From the NCBI GenBank assembly GCA_051294375.1, contig CM119264.1:7151814-7215813 (forward strand): a DNA stretch of 64,000 nucleotides, read 5' to 3'. Under the pieces are notes generated by a model. That model saw only the letters and a list, made by a program, of their open reading frames with translations. It was not told the DNA's origin and did no database searches. The translations under genes were made by a program, and so were the position numbers. The DNA comes from Paraspadella gotoi. Taxonomy: Eukaryota > Chaetognatha. Numbering within the stretch: the stretch's first letter is position 1; each line of letters begins with the position of its first letter. Positions 11,950-24,470 of this stretch are shown one piece after another.

Positions 11950-12172
11950 CTTAAGTTTTAGGTTTCCTGAAAAGGACGGCTCTAGCAGTCCCTTTAGGAT
12001 TTGAGGTTTTTTTCCCCGACTTTATAACTATCGGTTAAATTATAATTATATGCATTTTTAACGTTAAGTGGGACAGACCATCATGAACAGACATACCGAC
12101 AACAGACAGACACAGACGACCGAAAAGTGACTTAATAGAGTTGCTCCGCGAGTTACTCGCGCCGGAAATAAA
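11950..12172 (-). repeat. Dispersed repeat with hairpin start (right-arm copy)
   Basis: Minus-strand counterpart of the element at 6190-6720, with the same GAGCAACTC, GTCACTTTTCGGTCG and GGAAACCTAAA-type words in order. It has one copy of the block that is doubled around the 10-N gap in the left arm. Confidence 0.75.
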
Positions 12173-12631
12173 AACTTTTAACCACAATCGGATTTGTTTT
12201 TAAAATTATTATTTTTATTAAAAAACTGTTATTTCAATTAATGATGCAAAAATAAAGTTGTATCTATTATACCCTTTCGAAAAAAAAATGGTTGCTTTGA
12301 TAAAAAAACGGCCATTGATAAAAAATTAAAATGTCCGCCTGAACTGGAAATACGCGAGTCGCAGTCGAATAGTGAAGTCGCGCGCGAGAGAGAGAAAGAA
12401 AAATAGTGAGAGTGAAAAGGGAAAGCTAAAAAGAAAGAAAAGTGAAGAGGATCGGAGCGAAAACCCAAAAAAAGGAAAGAAGAGAGAAAAAAAAAAAGGA
12501 ATGAAAAGGAAGGAAGAAAAATCGTCTCGACGCGGAATCGATTCTTTTCCGCGAACTTTTAATCTCTTCTTCTCCTTGTTAATCTTCTTTTCTTTTTTCA
12601 AACTCGGAAATTTTCCCCCTTTCTCTCTCTG

Positions 12632-12689
<58 letters not shown>

Positions 12690-15553
12690 TCAATGGCTAT
12701 ACTCAGAAGCCTCGTATCAGCGCAGCCTCCGGGAAGCAGCCGCGCTGCGGCCCGATCGGCTTCTCCCCCGCCCTTCGACTTACTCGCTCGGCTTCTTTCT
12801 CTCCTCTTCCTCTTCCTTCCCTGTCTCCCGGATTCGCGCCGACGGCAGAGTCGAATCCGATCGGGAGCTGCAGCGTCCCAAAACCTTACTCTTTCTCTCT
12901 CTCTTACCCTCGTCAACCGCCGAGTCTTTTCTTCTCTGCCTCCGAGCGGATCGATCATGGCCGTTCGCGCGGATCCGGGAGTCTTTTTCTTCAAGAAATT
13001 GTATTTTGAGCATAGGCAGTGATTTTTTTATACGGGTATTTTCAAACAATGAATTGAACTTAAATAACTATATTTCTTTTTCCCCTTCTTGATTAAATAT
13101 GAAACACTCTTATTATATATATCTTATTTCTCCTCATAACATAGATCTCACTGGCGTGAATTCTAATGTTTTCAAAATACGTTAAGACATGATTTCTTTT
13201 ATGGACAATCATTCTTATTACGGATCCGCCTTAATTTAAGATGAAACTAAAAATATTTTTCATGGCAAGAGCAACTTTTAGAGATCAATTGTCGTAAAGA
13301 TCTGTTGCGTATAGATATACTACTGCTTTTGCAAAAAAAATGGCACGCTATATTATTAAAATTTTTCTTTTTGTTTTCACTCCTTTCTTATTTCTTTTCT
13401 TTCTCGAACTTTTTTTCGAAACTCTTCTCTTTCTCTTTCTCTCTGACTTTTTCTCCCTTCTCCAACGTTTCTACCCTCATATTTTCTGTGTGCAATCCTT
13501 TCCTTTCTTCCTTCTACCTTTTTTCCCTACCACTCTACTCTATTAAAAGTTAGGCAAAAATGATATTGATTCTTGATTAGATAAATGCAGCAGATTTGAT
13601 TCAATTAATCCGTAGTCCAGCCCACTTTGTTCTTAGAGCTAAATTTTTAATCAATTTTCTGTTTATTAATATTTAGCAATATTGGAAAAGTTGTTTATTG
13701 TTTTATTTCTAAATTCCCCGTCAAAATCATTGCCAATAGTATTTGTGGCATTGTCATTGCTTACTGTAAGAAAGGTTTGTTATTTTTTCTATGCCTGCAA
13801 GGGTAAAATAAGTGAATAAATTTATTCTTATTGTTAAAGATATTCTTGCCAATTCATTTGATCCGTCAAATTTTCGCGGCAGTCCGTCTCCCGCTCTCAA
13901 TTTTTCAGAGAGATTTTTCCATCGTAGTTAGTTTTTCGCTTGAAATCCTTCACAAAAAATTGTTTTTCGCTCGAGAGAAACTCTGTAATTTAGCGAATAA
14001 TTTCGTGTTCAAATAAAGACTCATTATTTTATTCGCGACTTTTCTCTTTTGGAAACTTAAAGTTGATCAGTCGTCCTGGTGACAAGGGACAAAACGAACG
14101 TTTCGTCTCGCGGCCGTGAAGACAACAATAAAAGTGAAAGATCTTCGCACATTATTGAAGTTAAAACTTAAAGGGGACCCAGTGAAAAAATGATATTCAT
14201 AAGCTTAAGCGGTCATCATCAAAGGGAATTTGAATGGTGATAGTCATTAATTTTTTCTTTGTACGGGAAGTTGGCAAAACAAAATTCCTTATCTCTTATG
14301 TAGCGGAAAACAAAAATTTAATAATTATAAAAAAAAAATTTAGTTGACCCCTACCTAAAATTTATATAATCCATTATTTTATTTTTGCATTAGAAAGTAT
14401 TTTTTACTAAAATTCCAATTTTTTATTTTTTACTGTACCAAAGCTATAATTTTAGGTTTAAGCATTCATTGAAACAAAGGCTTTTACAAGACTAATATTT
14501 TATATTTTTATATTTACTTAAAGCAGACAAATCAAACCTAAAATTTTCTTATTCTTACAGAAACAAAACTGTAATAATTATTAATTAAATATTCTATATT
14601 CATCCCTTAAATGTATATAATTAAACTATACTGATTCTCCTAATTTATTAACAATTAAAAATTTAGGCAAAAGTAAGAATCTTTTCTCTTCTTTATATTT
14701 ATATTACTTCAAAGAGGTTTATTTTCATCCAATTAACAGAATCATTTTGAAAAGGAAAGTTTAATAAAATCAGTCGATAACCTTAAATTTTGAATTCATT
14801 CCTAGTTTTTTTTCTTATTAAATTTTTGTGAAAAAAGCTGAAATCTTTTTTAAAATTTAGATCGTTTACCCTTTTTTGAAAAAAAAATTTTAAAACTTCG
14901 AAAAAAGATTTTGTTCCTTACCAAATTTTTTTTAAAAGAAAATTTAAGCCGCTGATTTTATCGAATTTTTAACTACTTTCCCAAAGATTATTAAAAAGAA
15001 AAAATTATTATGATCAGAACCAGCTTAAGTTAAAGGGTCAAACTTTATGTTTTTTCAGCTTTTTACCCCCCCTGTTCACTTGGTCCCCTTAAGGTCGCCA
15101 GGATTTTGACAAACAATCTTTCTGGGTTTAGAGTCAAACCGCGGCTAAAGTTTTCCAAGAAACTTAGGAATTTAACTATAAACTTTTCAGAATTGTCAAA
15201 CGCTTCAATCAAAATTTCTTTTTTTAAAAACTGATTTTTAATTGTATTTGGCATTTATTGAAGCAACAAACTGGACCTAAAAGCCAAAATGTTTAAATTT
15301 TTTAAAAGAGTGTGAAAGTCATTCACCATTTTGTACATTAAAAATCCCAAATTGAATTTGTAAGTGATTTACACAGCGCAGGCACCAGTTGTTTTGCCTT
15401 ATTCTAGTAGGTAATGACTAATTAGTTCTCTGCTGCCTAATGAAGCGCTTAAAATCTGTTTTCCTCCAAAAAATGGTTGAAGACTTGGACTTGTCGACCG
15501 TTGTTTTGGTGGATGGAAAGAAGAGAGAGAGGAAGAGACGAGAGAGAGAAGAA

Positions 15554-15588
<35 letters not shown>

Positions 15589-15988
15589 GAGGAGAGAGAG
15601 AGAGAGAGAGAGGGAGGAATCCGGGCCCGATCGCTCGGCTTCGACCAGGAAGAAGCCGATCTCACCATCGAGAGAGAGAAAATCTCCCCGAATCCGAGCG
15701 GAAAGAAGTCCGGAAGGAGAAGATGAGTCGGTCGGCAGCCGCCGCGCCGCCGCTGCTCCGGTGGACGGCTGCATCCGGAGAGCTGAGTATATGACTCCGT
15801 CTCTCTCTCTCTCTCTTCTCTCTTCTCCTCTCTTTCTTTTTTCTTTCTTTCTTGTCTTCTTATGCTGTATTCGCCTTTCCCTTTTCACTTCTTTGGTTAA
15901 ATCTGATGGGAGAGGAAAGAAAAAAAAAACGCTCTTCCGACGTTGGTTGCTTTGTTCTTCTTTGTTTAGCGCTCTTCTCTCTCTCTCT

Positions 15989-16051
<63 letters not shown>

Positions 16052-16080
16052 TCTCTCTCTCTCTCTCTTCACTTTTGCCG
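12690..16080. other. Right-arm segment missing from the left arm
   Basis: Left-arm positions 5487 and 5732 flank a 244-N gap, while their partners here are 3.4 kb apart. Contents: CT-rich flank, GC-rich island 12700-12960, AT-rich DNA 13020-15400 with no credible exon, GA-rich tract 15520-15610, GC-rich island 15610-15790 and a CT-rich block 15970-16070. The two islands share GATCGGCTTCT and TATACTCAG in opposite orientation, so a weak inner inversion is possible. Either the left gap is badly undersized or this segment is an insertion. Confidence 0.6.
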
Positions 16081-16807
16081 CAAATGGTCACCCTAAGAGA
16101 AAAGGAACACCACGTCCGTCCGCGTCTTTGATGTTTTTTTTGGCGAATGGAAAAAATTATGATCAGCATACAAGAGACGAATCGAAAAGGGTGATGGAGG
16201 TTTGAAGGGGTTTCCGAGCTCCTAAGGAAGGGAGGTTTCAGAGTTTCATGGAAGAGAAAGGTGTATAGATATTAAGGGAAAATTGTAGTCAAAAGGTGGT
16301 CGGTTAGAATAAATAACGAGAATCACGACCAAGGCGTGTTAAAAACGGAAAATAAAGAAAAAGAGATTTAAGGTAGACTGAATGTTATCAATTGTTTGTA
16401 ATTTTATTAAAAGAAATGATATTAGGTATATTTTAGGATGGGTTTAAAAAAATTTCAATCGCTGTATAAACTTCTTCAATAAAGACGAAGATGAAGAAGG
16501 AAGAAATGTGAGGGAAACTCGGAGAACGAGGTTTTAAGATTTCTTTATGAGAATCGAGGTTAAGTTGCGTGAAAGAAAAGAGATAAGAAAAAAAAAAATG
16601 CAGATTGCGAAAAAAAAGAATAAAGTTTTCGACGATGTTTATGCGTTTGGTTCACTTGTTATTTTATTTTTATTTATTCCGCTGCAGAGCGTTTATTATT
16701 TCTGTCGATGCTTTGTTTAATGACGAGTCGGGAAACTCTTCTCCGTTTATTTTGTTGTTGCCGGAAATAAAAAAAAATGGCCGATGACGATGGCACGCAT
16801 TTTTTTC

Positions 16808-16839
<32 letters not shown>

Positions 16840-17304
16840 ATCTGTTTCTATCCCACGTCGGCGGCATTGAAGTCTACTTGGCAACAAAAAAAAAAAGAAA
16901 GACAATCAGGGAGAGTCAGACAGACAGATGAAAAAGAAAAGAAACAAGGAAATTTTTTTTTAAAATTAAAATGAAATGAAAAATATAGCAGAAGAATAAA
17001 GAAAAGGCACCACAAAAAAAAATTGAGACACAACAAGATTCAACCGCAAATAACTTTTTTCATCTATTTTCAAATCTCCTTTTGACATTTTTTGCAGACA
17101 AAAAGAAATGCAGTCGAGGAAATGAAAGGCAGGTGTGAAACGAAGCGGAAAGGAGAAAAAAAGGCCCAAAAACATAAATCTAATTTTTGCATATTTCCGC
17201 GATTTGCCTTTTTTTTGTTATTTTTTTTCTTTTGAAGGGAAAAACGAACTCCTGGAGAATCGACGGAAAAATTAAAATGGAGGCGTAAGGAAAGGTTAGA
17301 GTCG

Positions 17305-18230
17305 CGGGGAAGAGAAAGGTTTTTAAAGATGGCGTTTTAGAAGATTGTAATGGAGGAAAGGAAAGGAAGAGGCGGAGAAGAGAAGGTTTTTTAAAGTGGC
17401 GATTTTAGAAGATTGTAATGGAGGGAAAGGGAAAGGGAGAGGCGCGAGAAGAGAAGGTTTTAAATGACTGGCGTTAGGAAGATTGTAATAGGAGGAAAGG
17501 AAGGAGAGGCGTAGAAGAGAAGGTTTTAAAGATGGCGTTAGAAAGATTGTAAATGGAGGAAAGGAAAGGAGAGGCGGGGAGAAGAGAAGGTTTTAAGATG
17601 GCGTTAGAAGATTTGTAATTGGGAGGAAAGGAAAGGAGAGGCGGAGAAAGAGAAGGTTTTAAAGATGGCGTTAGAGATTGTAATGGAGGAAAGGAAAGGA
17701 GAGGCGGAGAAGAGAAGGTTTTAAAGATGGGCGTTTTAGAAGATTGTAATGGAGGAAAGGAAAGGAGAGGCGGAAGAAGAGAAGGCTTTTTAAGATGCGT
17801 TAGAAAGATTGTAATGGATGAAAGGAAAGGAGAGATGGAGAAGAGAAGGTTTTAAGATGGTGTTTAGAAGATTGTAATAGAGGAAAGGAAAGGAGAGGCG
17901 GGAGAAGAGAAGGTTTTTAAGATGGCGTTAGAAGATTTGCTAATGGAGGAAAGGAAAGGGGAGCCGGAGGAAGAGAAGGTTTTAAAGATGGCGTTAGATT
18001 TTAATGGAGGAAAAGGAAAGAAGAAGTGGGAGAAGAGAAAGTTTTAAAGATGGCGTTAGAAGATTGTAATGGGAGGAAAGGAAAGGAGAGCAGGTTTTTA
18101 AAGATTGGCGTTAGAAGATTGTAATGGAGGAAAGGAAAAAGGAGAGAAGGTTTTAATGATGGGCGTTAAAAGATTGTAATGGAGGAAAGGAAAGGAGAGG
18201 AAAAGAGGAAGATTTTTAAAGATTTGGTGG
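17305..18230 (+). repeat. ~63-bp minisatellite array, about 14 units
   Basis: Each unit reads roughly GATTGTAATGGAGGAAAG, then GAGAGGCGGAGAAGAGAAGG, then TTTTAAAGATGGCGTTAGAA. GATTGTAATGG-like words recur near 17343, 17413, 17481, 17544, 17609, 17672, 17743, 17806, 17868, 17936, 17999, 18062, 18117 and 18173. Units differ by many one-base indels. An open frame across 17619-17855 is only the repeat translated. Confidence 0.9.
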
Positions 18231-19684
18231 TTCAAAGCCCCGTTCAATGTCAATTCAGCCCACTTGATGGCATTTTCGAAACATAGAATCTTCTCTTGTT
18301 ACCGACAACGGGAAAATGAACAAACCATTAAAAAAACCCCGGGGGGAAAATTTGTAAAAAGTAAAGAGAAATCGTTTTCTCTTTCCATAGGTTTTATCAT
18401 ACGCAAAAAAAGCGCCGACCACAATTTGTTTCGTCTCGCGTGCCGCGAGAGGCAAACGGGCCAAATATCACGAGGCAGTTTTACCCGATGAAGGGGAAAT
18501 CCGGTTGTCGTTGTTCTCGTGATTATCACTGTTGTTGTTGTTGTTTTTTGATTAGACTTCCTACTCCCCCCCCCAAAAAAAAGTTTTTTATTATCATTAA
18601 TAATGCCAAGAGCCGGAATACGTCGATAATTTGTTGAATCGACGATTTCGTCCTCAACGTCGTCGGTGGCGCCAGAAGCGTGAGCCCGACTGGCCTTTGG
18701 CTGTAAACAGTCGCCGCCTGCATGACCTCGCGGAAGAACAAACGCCTGGAAACTCTTGCGTCGTTTCATCGTCGTCTCGTCGTTCGTCGTTCTCGTCGTT
18801 TTCTCGTCGTCCGTCGTAGTCGTCGTCATCGCAGGTCGGTCGCCTGTTGACGACGGCGTTCGGGGATTCGATGGAAACTCACCCGGAAGAAGGTTCGGGG
18901 ATTCGATACTCACTCTAAGAATAAACGTCGAAACGAACGAGAGGAAAGGGAGCGAGAAAAGTTGGAATCGTGAGGGAGGGATGAGCGCATTTGGTTGAGG
19001 GGAAGGAAGAAATGAGGACGTTGAGTGGTTGAGTGGATTTTTGAAAGAATTGTGTGAGAATCGAAGGGAAATTTGCGTTTAAAGTTGAAGAAAAAATTCG
19101 AAAGCGTGGGTATTAGAGTTAACATTGAAATAGGAATCGGGGTATCGAAAATGGAATCGGGATGGATTAGGTGGATTGGAAAGGTGGATCGGGGATGTAA
19201 AAAGGGGCATGTAAAAGATAAGAAAGTGAAAGGAAGTAGTAGGTTTGAATTACTTTGCGTAAAACTACAGAATCGAATATTCTCAAAACTACAGAATCGA
19301 ATATTCTTTACAAAACTGTTTCTCTACAAACCATCCACAACGCAAATGCCTTTTCTTCCGGCGAGACGATCACATCTTCTATCTCACATCTCGGATTCTC
19401 ACATGCTCGGAACTCACATCTCGCATTTTCGCCTTCCAAGCCCGGCGTTCGCTTAACTCGATTTCTCTCAGGCTCGATTTCTCGATCGATTTCTTCTAAG
19501 ATCTCATACTACATACGCATCTCTGCACAACTACGCAATGCACACTCGACTTCCTCTGTCCTCTTTTTACTTCGTTTTTTAACCTACTCAGCTTTTTTTT
19601 TATTTCTTTTATTTCCTTCCGCGTCCCCGCGTTTTGACTTGACCCGGATACCCAATACCCAGCCGTCCTCACCATTCAGCCCTT

Positions 19685-20357
19685 ACTTTCCATGAACTAG
19701 TCTATGCCCCTTCCCTAATCCAGAACCAAAACCATGCCCCTTCCTTAAATCCTCGCTTTAGCTTTTTTTACCCTTCACGGCGCTGACCAAAATCCACTTT
19801 CTGCTTTCCACTTCCCCCCCCCTTCTTCTTCCTTTCTACCCTTTCACCCTCCCCCCCTTTTTTTTCCCACCATTTCTCTTCCCCCGCTTCCTCAGGCCAT
19901 CTTGCCCATCGCGACGAGTCGTTTATGCAAATTGAATTAAGGCGCCGGTTTAGTGGTTCCGTTTGCGGCGCCAACGACGGCGAGCCTTTTTATCTTAAAA
20001 TCATCCAACTTCGATACCAAGAGCTCGTTTTAGACGGTTACGGCCTCGGGCAATCACTCGGTTCAGCCCATTTCGCAAGTTTGAACCAATCACGGGTTCC
20101 AGCCGAAAAACTCACGTTTCGGTCATATGTTATCAACTAAACAAATATACTAACCAAATAGCTAAAAAAATGTTCAAAAAGTGTTTTTTTTTTGTTTTTT
20201 TTTTTTTTTGCTTTCGCAAAGTTTCAACGTATAAATCTAACAGGTCTTTTGATTCTTGCAAGTTGCTTATTTGTGAAAATTCACCAGCTTCCGCGCTTCC
20301 ACTGCACCGAGGCTCCGGTCTGCCCTTTGTTTTGTCTGTTGAGGTCTCTTGCTAGTT
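19685..20357. other. Intergenic, C-rich then mixed; octamer and YY1-like sites
   Basis: A C-rich stretch (19690-19880) is followed by a balanced-composition segment with a YY1-like GCCATCTTG (19896-19904) and an octamer ATGCAAAT (19924-19931). No gene is supported. An alternative, longer reading of the minus-strand terminal exon would extend to about 20281. Confidence 0.4.
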
Positions 20358-20376
20358 TTATTTGCGCTTTACGACG
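20358..20376 (-). CDS. Candidate terminal coding exon, unrecognised gene
   Basis: An excellent acceptor (TTTCTTTTTCAG) on the minus strand starts an exon at 20376. With the phase left by the exon at 20555-20713 it adds CVVKRK and a stop. In another frame the exon stays open for 31 codons to about 20281; that frame does not fit the upstream exon's phase unless there is an indel. Intron length is 178 bp. Confidence 0.3.
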
Positions 20377-20554
20377 CTGAAAAAGAAAGTACATAAAATT
20401 GAAGAATTCATTTGAATTTGAGATTTTACGCATACTAATCGTTCGCACTACACGGTCATGCGAATTTCTTCTCTTTTTCAGCGGCGTTAATAATGTATAA
20501 TCTATTATAAAATAGGTCTGTTCGACTGCGGAATTCCAGTTCTATTCGTTTTAC

Positions 20555-20713
20555 CAAAATCCTTCGCTTCTACTTTCTTCTAAATGTCCATTAGGCTCAA
20601 CTGATAGATGAATCGAACTGACGGATTGACCAGGATGTCCTGGAAAAATCAATGACACGGATGAACCATCCGGGGCATCGAACAGATAAATATTTGAAAT
20701 GCGAAATCGCTCC
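20555..20713 (-). CDS. Candidate internal coding exon, unrecognised gene
   Basis: A minus-strand open segment with protein-like composition in an AT-rich setting. It reads IYLFDAPDGSSVSLIFPGH and then PGQSVSSIHLSVEPNGHL before EESRSEGF, and is bounded by a weak AAAAAG acceptor (exon start 20713) and a TTTTG/GTAAAA donor (exon end 20555). Hydrophobic and polar residues alternate as in beta-rich domains, and a faint WD-repeat resemblance (GH ... SVSSIHLS ... NG) can be argued, but no family is identified. Upstream exons would lie above 20713 on the minus strand; none is secure. The open frame could still be chance. Confidence 0.4.
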
Positions 20714-20779
20714 CTTTTTATAAAAGAAAAAAAAATTGGAAAAAAGTTGTCTGTTATTTTTGAGAGAGAGGATGACAGC

Positions 20780-20787
20780 TGACGTCA
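20780..20787. promoter_or_regulatory. Perfect CRE palindrome TGACGTCA
   Basis: A full consensus CREB/ATF site 67 bp upstream (minus strand) of the unrecognised exon at 20713. Site identity is seen; function is inferred. Confidence 0.35.
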
Positions 20788-21639
20788 GGAAAACGAGGCA
20801 TGATGACTAAAAGCTGTTTTTGACATCGTGACCCCATTCCTTGATGATGAAGAATGGCAGAATGATGAAGAAGATGGAGGATGAGAGAGGCTCCTCCGCC
20901 TTCTTCTTCTCTTACTAAAGGCAGGCGTGCGACTTAATGTTACAATTAATGTATCAATAACTTTTCATTCAACGTTGCGAGAGAAGAGAGTAGAGAGAAG
21001 AGAGAGAGAGAGACGACGACGAGAGAGAAGAGAGAGAAGAGAGAGAAGAGAGGAGAGAGAGAGAAAGTTATGTTAACCGGACAGACCAACTGAACACCCG
21101 CTGACCCGACTCCCAACACCATGATCATTCATAACGCGGACTATCGGACAAGCCGACAAACCCACAAACAACTTAAATTATAACAAACAAACAATTTTTT
21201 AAACTTTATAAAACAACTTAACTTATGAAAAAATGTACGTGGTCGGTCCTGGCATTCCAGGGATATTTCTCTGTTAAACTTTCTTCTTCTAAAGTTTTTG
21301 ACTTTTGACTTTTGACTTTTATTATTAAAATTATTAAGTTTCTTGTAAAAACGCGTTTTAAATAACGAAAAAAGATACATGCAGAAACAAGGTTGATCTT
21401 CCAAAATTTAAATAAAACCAAAAAGAAACGTGAAATATCACAACGACGAAAAAGTGTGTTAAAATTTTTTTCGAAGTAATCATGGGGGAATACGTGAGTG
21501 CGAGAGGGAGATAACCGGAAGTAAAGAGAGAGAGAGAGAGAAGAGAAGAGAGAGAGAGAGAGCAACGAGAGAGGAGAGAGAGAGAGAGAGAGAGCGAGAG
21601 AGATGAGAGAGAGAGAGAGAGAAGGAGGCGCGCGCGTTT

Positions 21640-21851
21640 TCTCGTAAGTTTTTCCGGCGCGTCGCGCTTTCAAAAAGCGCCGAGGGGAAGCGACGCCGAT
21701 TGGCCGGAAAGTTTCGATTAATGACGTCGCGATCCCAGGGGCGATTGGAGTTGAGAGTCCGACGCTGTACGTTGGCCGAGGGTAAACTGACTGGAAGAAA
21801 GACTACAGCTGGCGCGATTTGGTGAGTGAGTTGACGAATGATGTCACGTGA
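21640..21851 (+). promoter_or_regulatory. CpG-rich promoter-like patch with a 5' splice site
   Basis: CpG-rich in an AT-rich region. It contains two inverted CCAAT boxes (ATTGG at 21699-21703 and 21744-21748), a CRE-like TGACGTCG (21722-21729) and a palindromic E-box TCACGTGA (21844-21851). A strong donor, TTTG/GTGAGTGAG, at 21821/21822 suggests a plus-strand non-coding first exon. No linked coding exon is identified. Confidence 0.35.
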
Positions 21852-23242
21852 AGAAAATGAGGAATGGAAATAAAGACCAAATGCTGATAGGTTGGTGATA
21901 GAGAAACTATGTTCACTGCGAGAATCTGAGAAAGGGGTTTGCGACAGTTTTAAATTGCGGTTAAATTTAAGATTTACACATATAGAAACCGATAACCATT
22001 TGCTGGCCTATGTTTTATTTGATGTAGACATCATTAGATTTAACCAAATTTCAGATTTATTTTAGGGCAGAGAATTTGTAACTTCTGGTCTTTCTTTTGC
22101 AAACAAAATTCAAACAAACAGGATTTTCGAAATTTCGCCTTCAAATCACACTATTTCGTTTTCAACTAAGCTTATTTTTTTTACATTATTACTAGTTACA
22201 AAATAGGAGGCCATTTTTTTATAATCGTAAAATAAAGCCTTCATTCGCTGATTTTTTTTTTCAATTTTCGTCATTCCTATTCAGGCAAAGGGCATTACCG
22301 TTGTTTCGGTTGTTTTTCGGTTCTCTATGAAATTAATAGCAACCAATATAAATTCCATTCATTTTAATAAATAAGCTATCTTGCACTGACTTTGGACAGG
22401 CTTTGGTGGTTTAAGGCCTCCATCAATCTTACAACTCTTATGCTTTTGTCGCTGAGGGTGGCGCCTTGCTACGAAATTAATTCTCTCGGCGAACAAAAGG
22501 CATTTTCGTTACTCCAATGAGAAAGTTAAAGTCTCACTCACCTAATTTAAAAAAAAACAAAACCCGATATGATGTAAATCTTACATTGTGTTTGTTATTT
22601 ACAACTTACATTATAAAAAAGCATTTGTATGCGTTATTCGATACCCACAATGGACTGTTAATTGTTTATTTAATCGACAGCTTCAGTACTTCTATTTACA
22701 ATTAAATTTAGTCGTGACTTAAAGCATTTAAAAAATCAATCGCCGTTAAAGAAAAATTCATTAGATAAAGTACAAAAAAAAAAAAAAAAATTTTTTTTTC
22801 AGTAAATTTAAAAATCGGTTGGTTCGATTATCGTTTTGTGTTTCGGCTTCGGATGAAAAATTGATTTAATTTATATTCATTCTGAAAAAAAAACGAAGGT
22901 AAAAGAAAACCACTTGCCACATGTCGAGGCTAGCTATAATAATGATATCGAGGACAGTCAATGTTAATTGAGCCGACCTGTTGTTCAATTCTTTCACGCT
23001 AGTATCGATACCTTCCGTCGAACGCGATGCACAGAGTTGTCCGTGCGATCAACATATTGAAGTACCAGATCCCTGCAGTGAGGGAGAGCAGACGAGAGAT
23101 GAGAGAGATGATAGAGGAGAAGAGAGAGAAGAGAGACGAGAGAGAAAGAGATGAGCAGAGAGAGAGAGAGAGAGAGAGAGAAGAGAGAGAAAAATTGCAC
23201 TCCCATAAAGTTATTAAGGAAAGTTCAAAATTGAAATATTCC

Positions 23243-23302
<60 letters not shown>

Positions 23303-24334
23303 CTCTCTTTCTCTCTCTCTCTCTCCAAACCTGCTCGGAGCCGTCAAAGACGAGCGGCCACTTTGAATGCGTCCCACCTCGGCGCCACACGCTGACCGGA
23401 TCGTGGTTAATTCAAACCTTCCTAAGCGACTCCATGTCTGAATGGGGTTTTTTTTATATTCTATAATTTATTAAATAAATGTGAAATCTCGAATCATTTA
23501 AAATCATTTTACTTTTCACTTCAATAATTCACGTATACCTTCTTTAATTTTTAAAAGTTTATTAATTGATAAATAAATTTCTTAAGTGACTTAATGGTAT
23601 TGCACTGATTATTACAGTAATAGTTATCAAAATTAATTTTTTATACCCACTTTTATCGAGGCTCCGTCCTTCCTTTGTAGTTAGTCCGCATCGGCGTCGT
23701 GACGGTCTTCGGCAAAATGGAGGTGATAGTAATGGATCTGGGATAAGAGAACGATTGGTCCAGTTCTCGGGTCCCGGCATCTTGGATGGCGCTTTTGTTA
23801 AAAATAAATATTAAAATTCAGTAGTAGTGGAATTGGTAGCCTAAATTAAATGTTATTTTCTAGACGAGACGAGGCGTTTATCATTTTGAAGAAAAGCAAG
23901 ATTAGGGAATATTCGTCCCATCAAACATTTAAAATATTAGTAGACTAGAGCATTTTTTATTTCAAAAATTAGACGCCACTTAAAATGGTCGTACAAAACT
24001 TCGGCGCGCAACGGTTTTTTTACCGGATTTTATTCCGTTAGATTTTTGTATTAAACGTATAATAAACTATTGTGTTTATCTTTTTTGTTGACCGTTGTCT
24101 GAACTAAATAAAATGTATTTTGCATGACCATTGCCCTATGACTTTTTAAACTATCGAATTTCCTTTCGCGCTCCAATCTAAAAAATTACATGCTACGTTG
24201 AGAATTCTTTTGCCTCTTTATTAGCATCTTTTCGTTGAAGAACAGCTTTGTTTTGGAGACTGTCTACTAATTTCATCAGGAATTTTGATCGAATATCTCG
24301 TCCGATTCGAAATGCCGCCGAATCTCTCTCTTCT

Positions 24335-24359
24335 NNNNNNNNNNNNNNNNNNNNNNNNN
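24335..24359. other. 25-N gap
   Basis: Default-sized scaffold gap. Confidence 0.95.
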
Positions 24360-24403
24360 TTTTTTTCAATCTTTTTCATTCAATATTGCGGTCATTCTTG
24401 AAA

Positions 24404-24470
24404 AATCTAGAAAAATCTAGAAAAATCTAGAAAAATCTAGAAAAATCTTGAAAAATCTTGAAAAATCGCT
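24404..24470 (+). repeat. Tandem 10-bp repeat AAAAATCTAG/AAAAATCTTG
   Basis: About six consecutive units of AAAAATCTAG shift to AAAAATCTTG at the distal end. Confidence 0.85.

Larger units (their letters stand above)
10948..19684 (-). repeat. Right arm of the large inverted repeat
   Basis: Reverse complement of the left arm (1765-7620), gap-free and about 2.9 kb longer. The excess is mostly at 12690-16080, which corresponds to a left-arm gap drawn as only 244 Ns. Other left-arm gaps are filled here: 11263-11573 (for 6967-7311), about 16776-16918 (for 4615-4805) and 17305-18230 (for 3244-4207). The unique part 12690-16080 is AT-rich with two GC-rich islands edged by CT/GA tracts (12700-12960, 15600-15790). 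I find no confident gene. Many one-base differences from the left arm mean either two diverged haplotypes or uneven polishing. Confidence 0.9.

Noticed and set aside
12326-13022. Overlapping 216- and 222-codon open frames on both strands
   Set aside because: Both depend on GA/CT tracts and a GC-rich island. No domain, splice or start evidence distinguishes them.
15418-16096. 218-codon plus and 156-codon minus open frames
   Set aside because: Composition-driven by GA/CT tracts on both sides of a GC island.
17619-17855. Lys/Glu/Gly-rich open frame
   Set aside because: It is the minisatellite unit translated in one frame.
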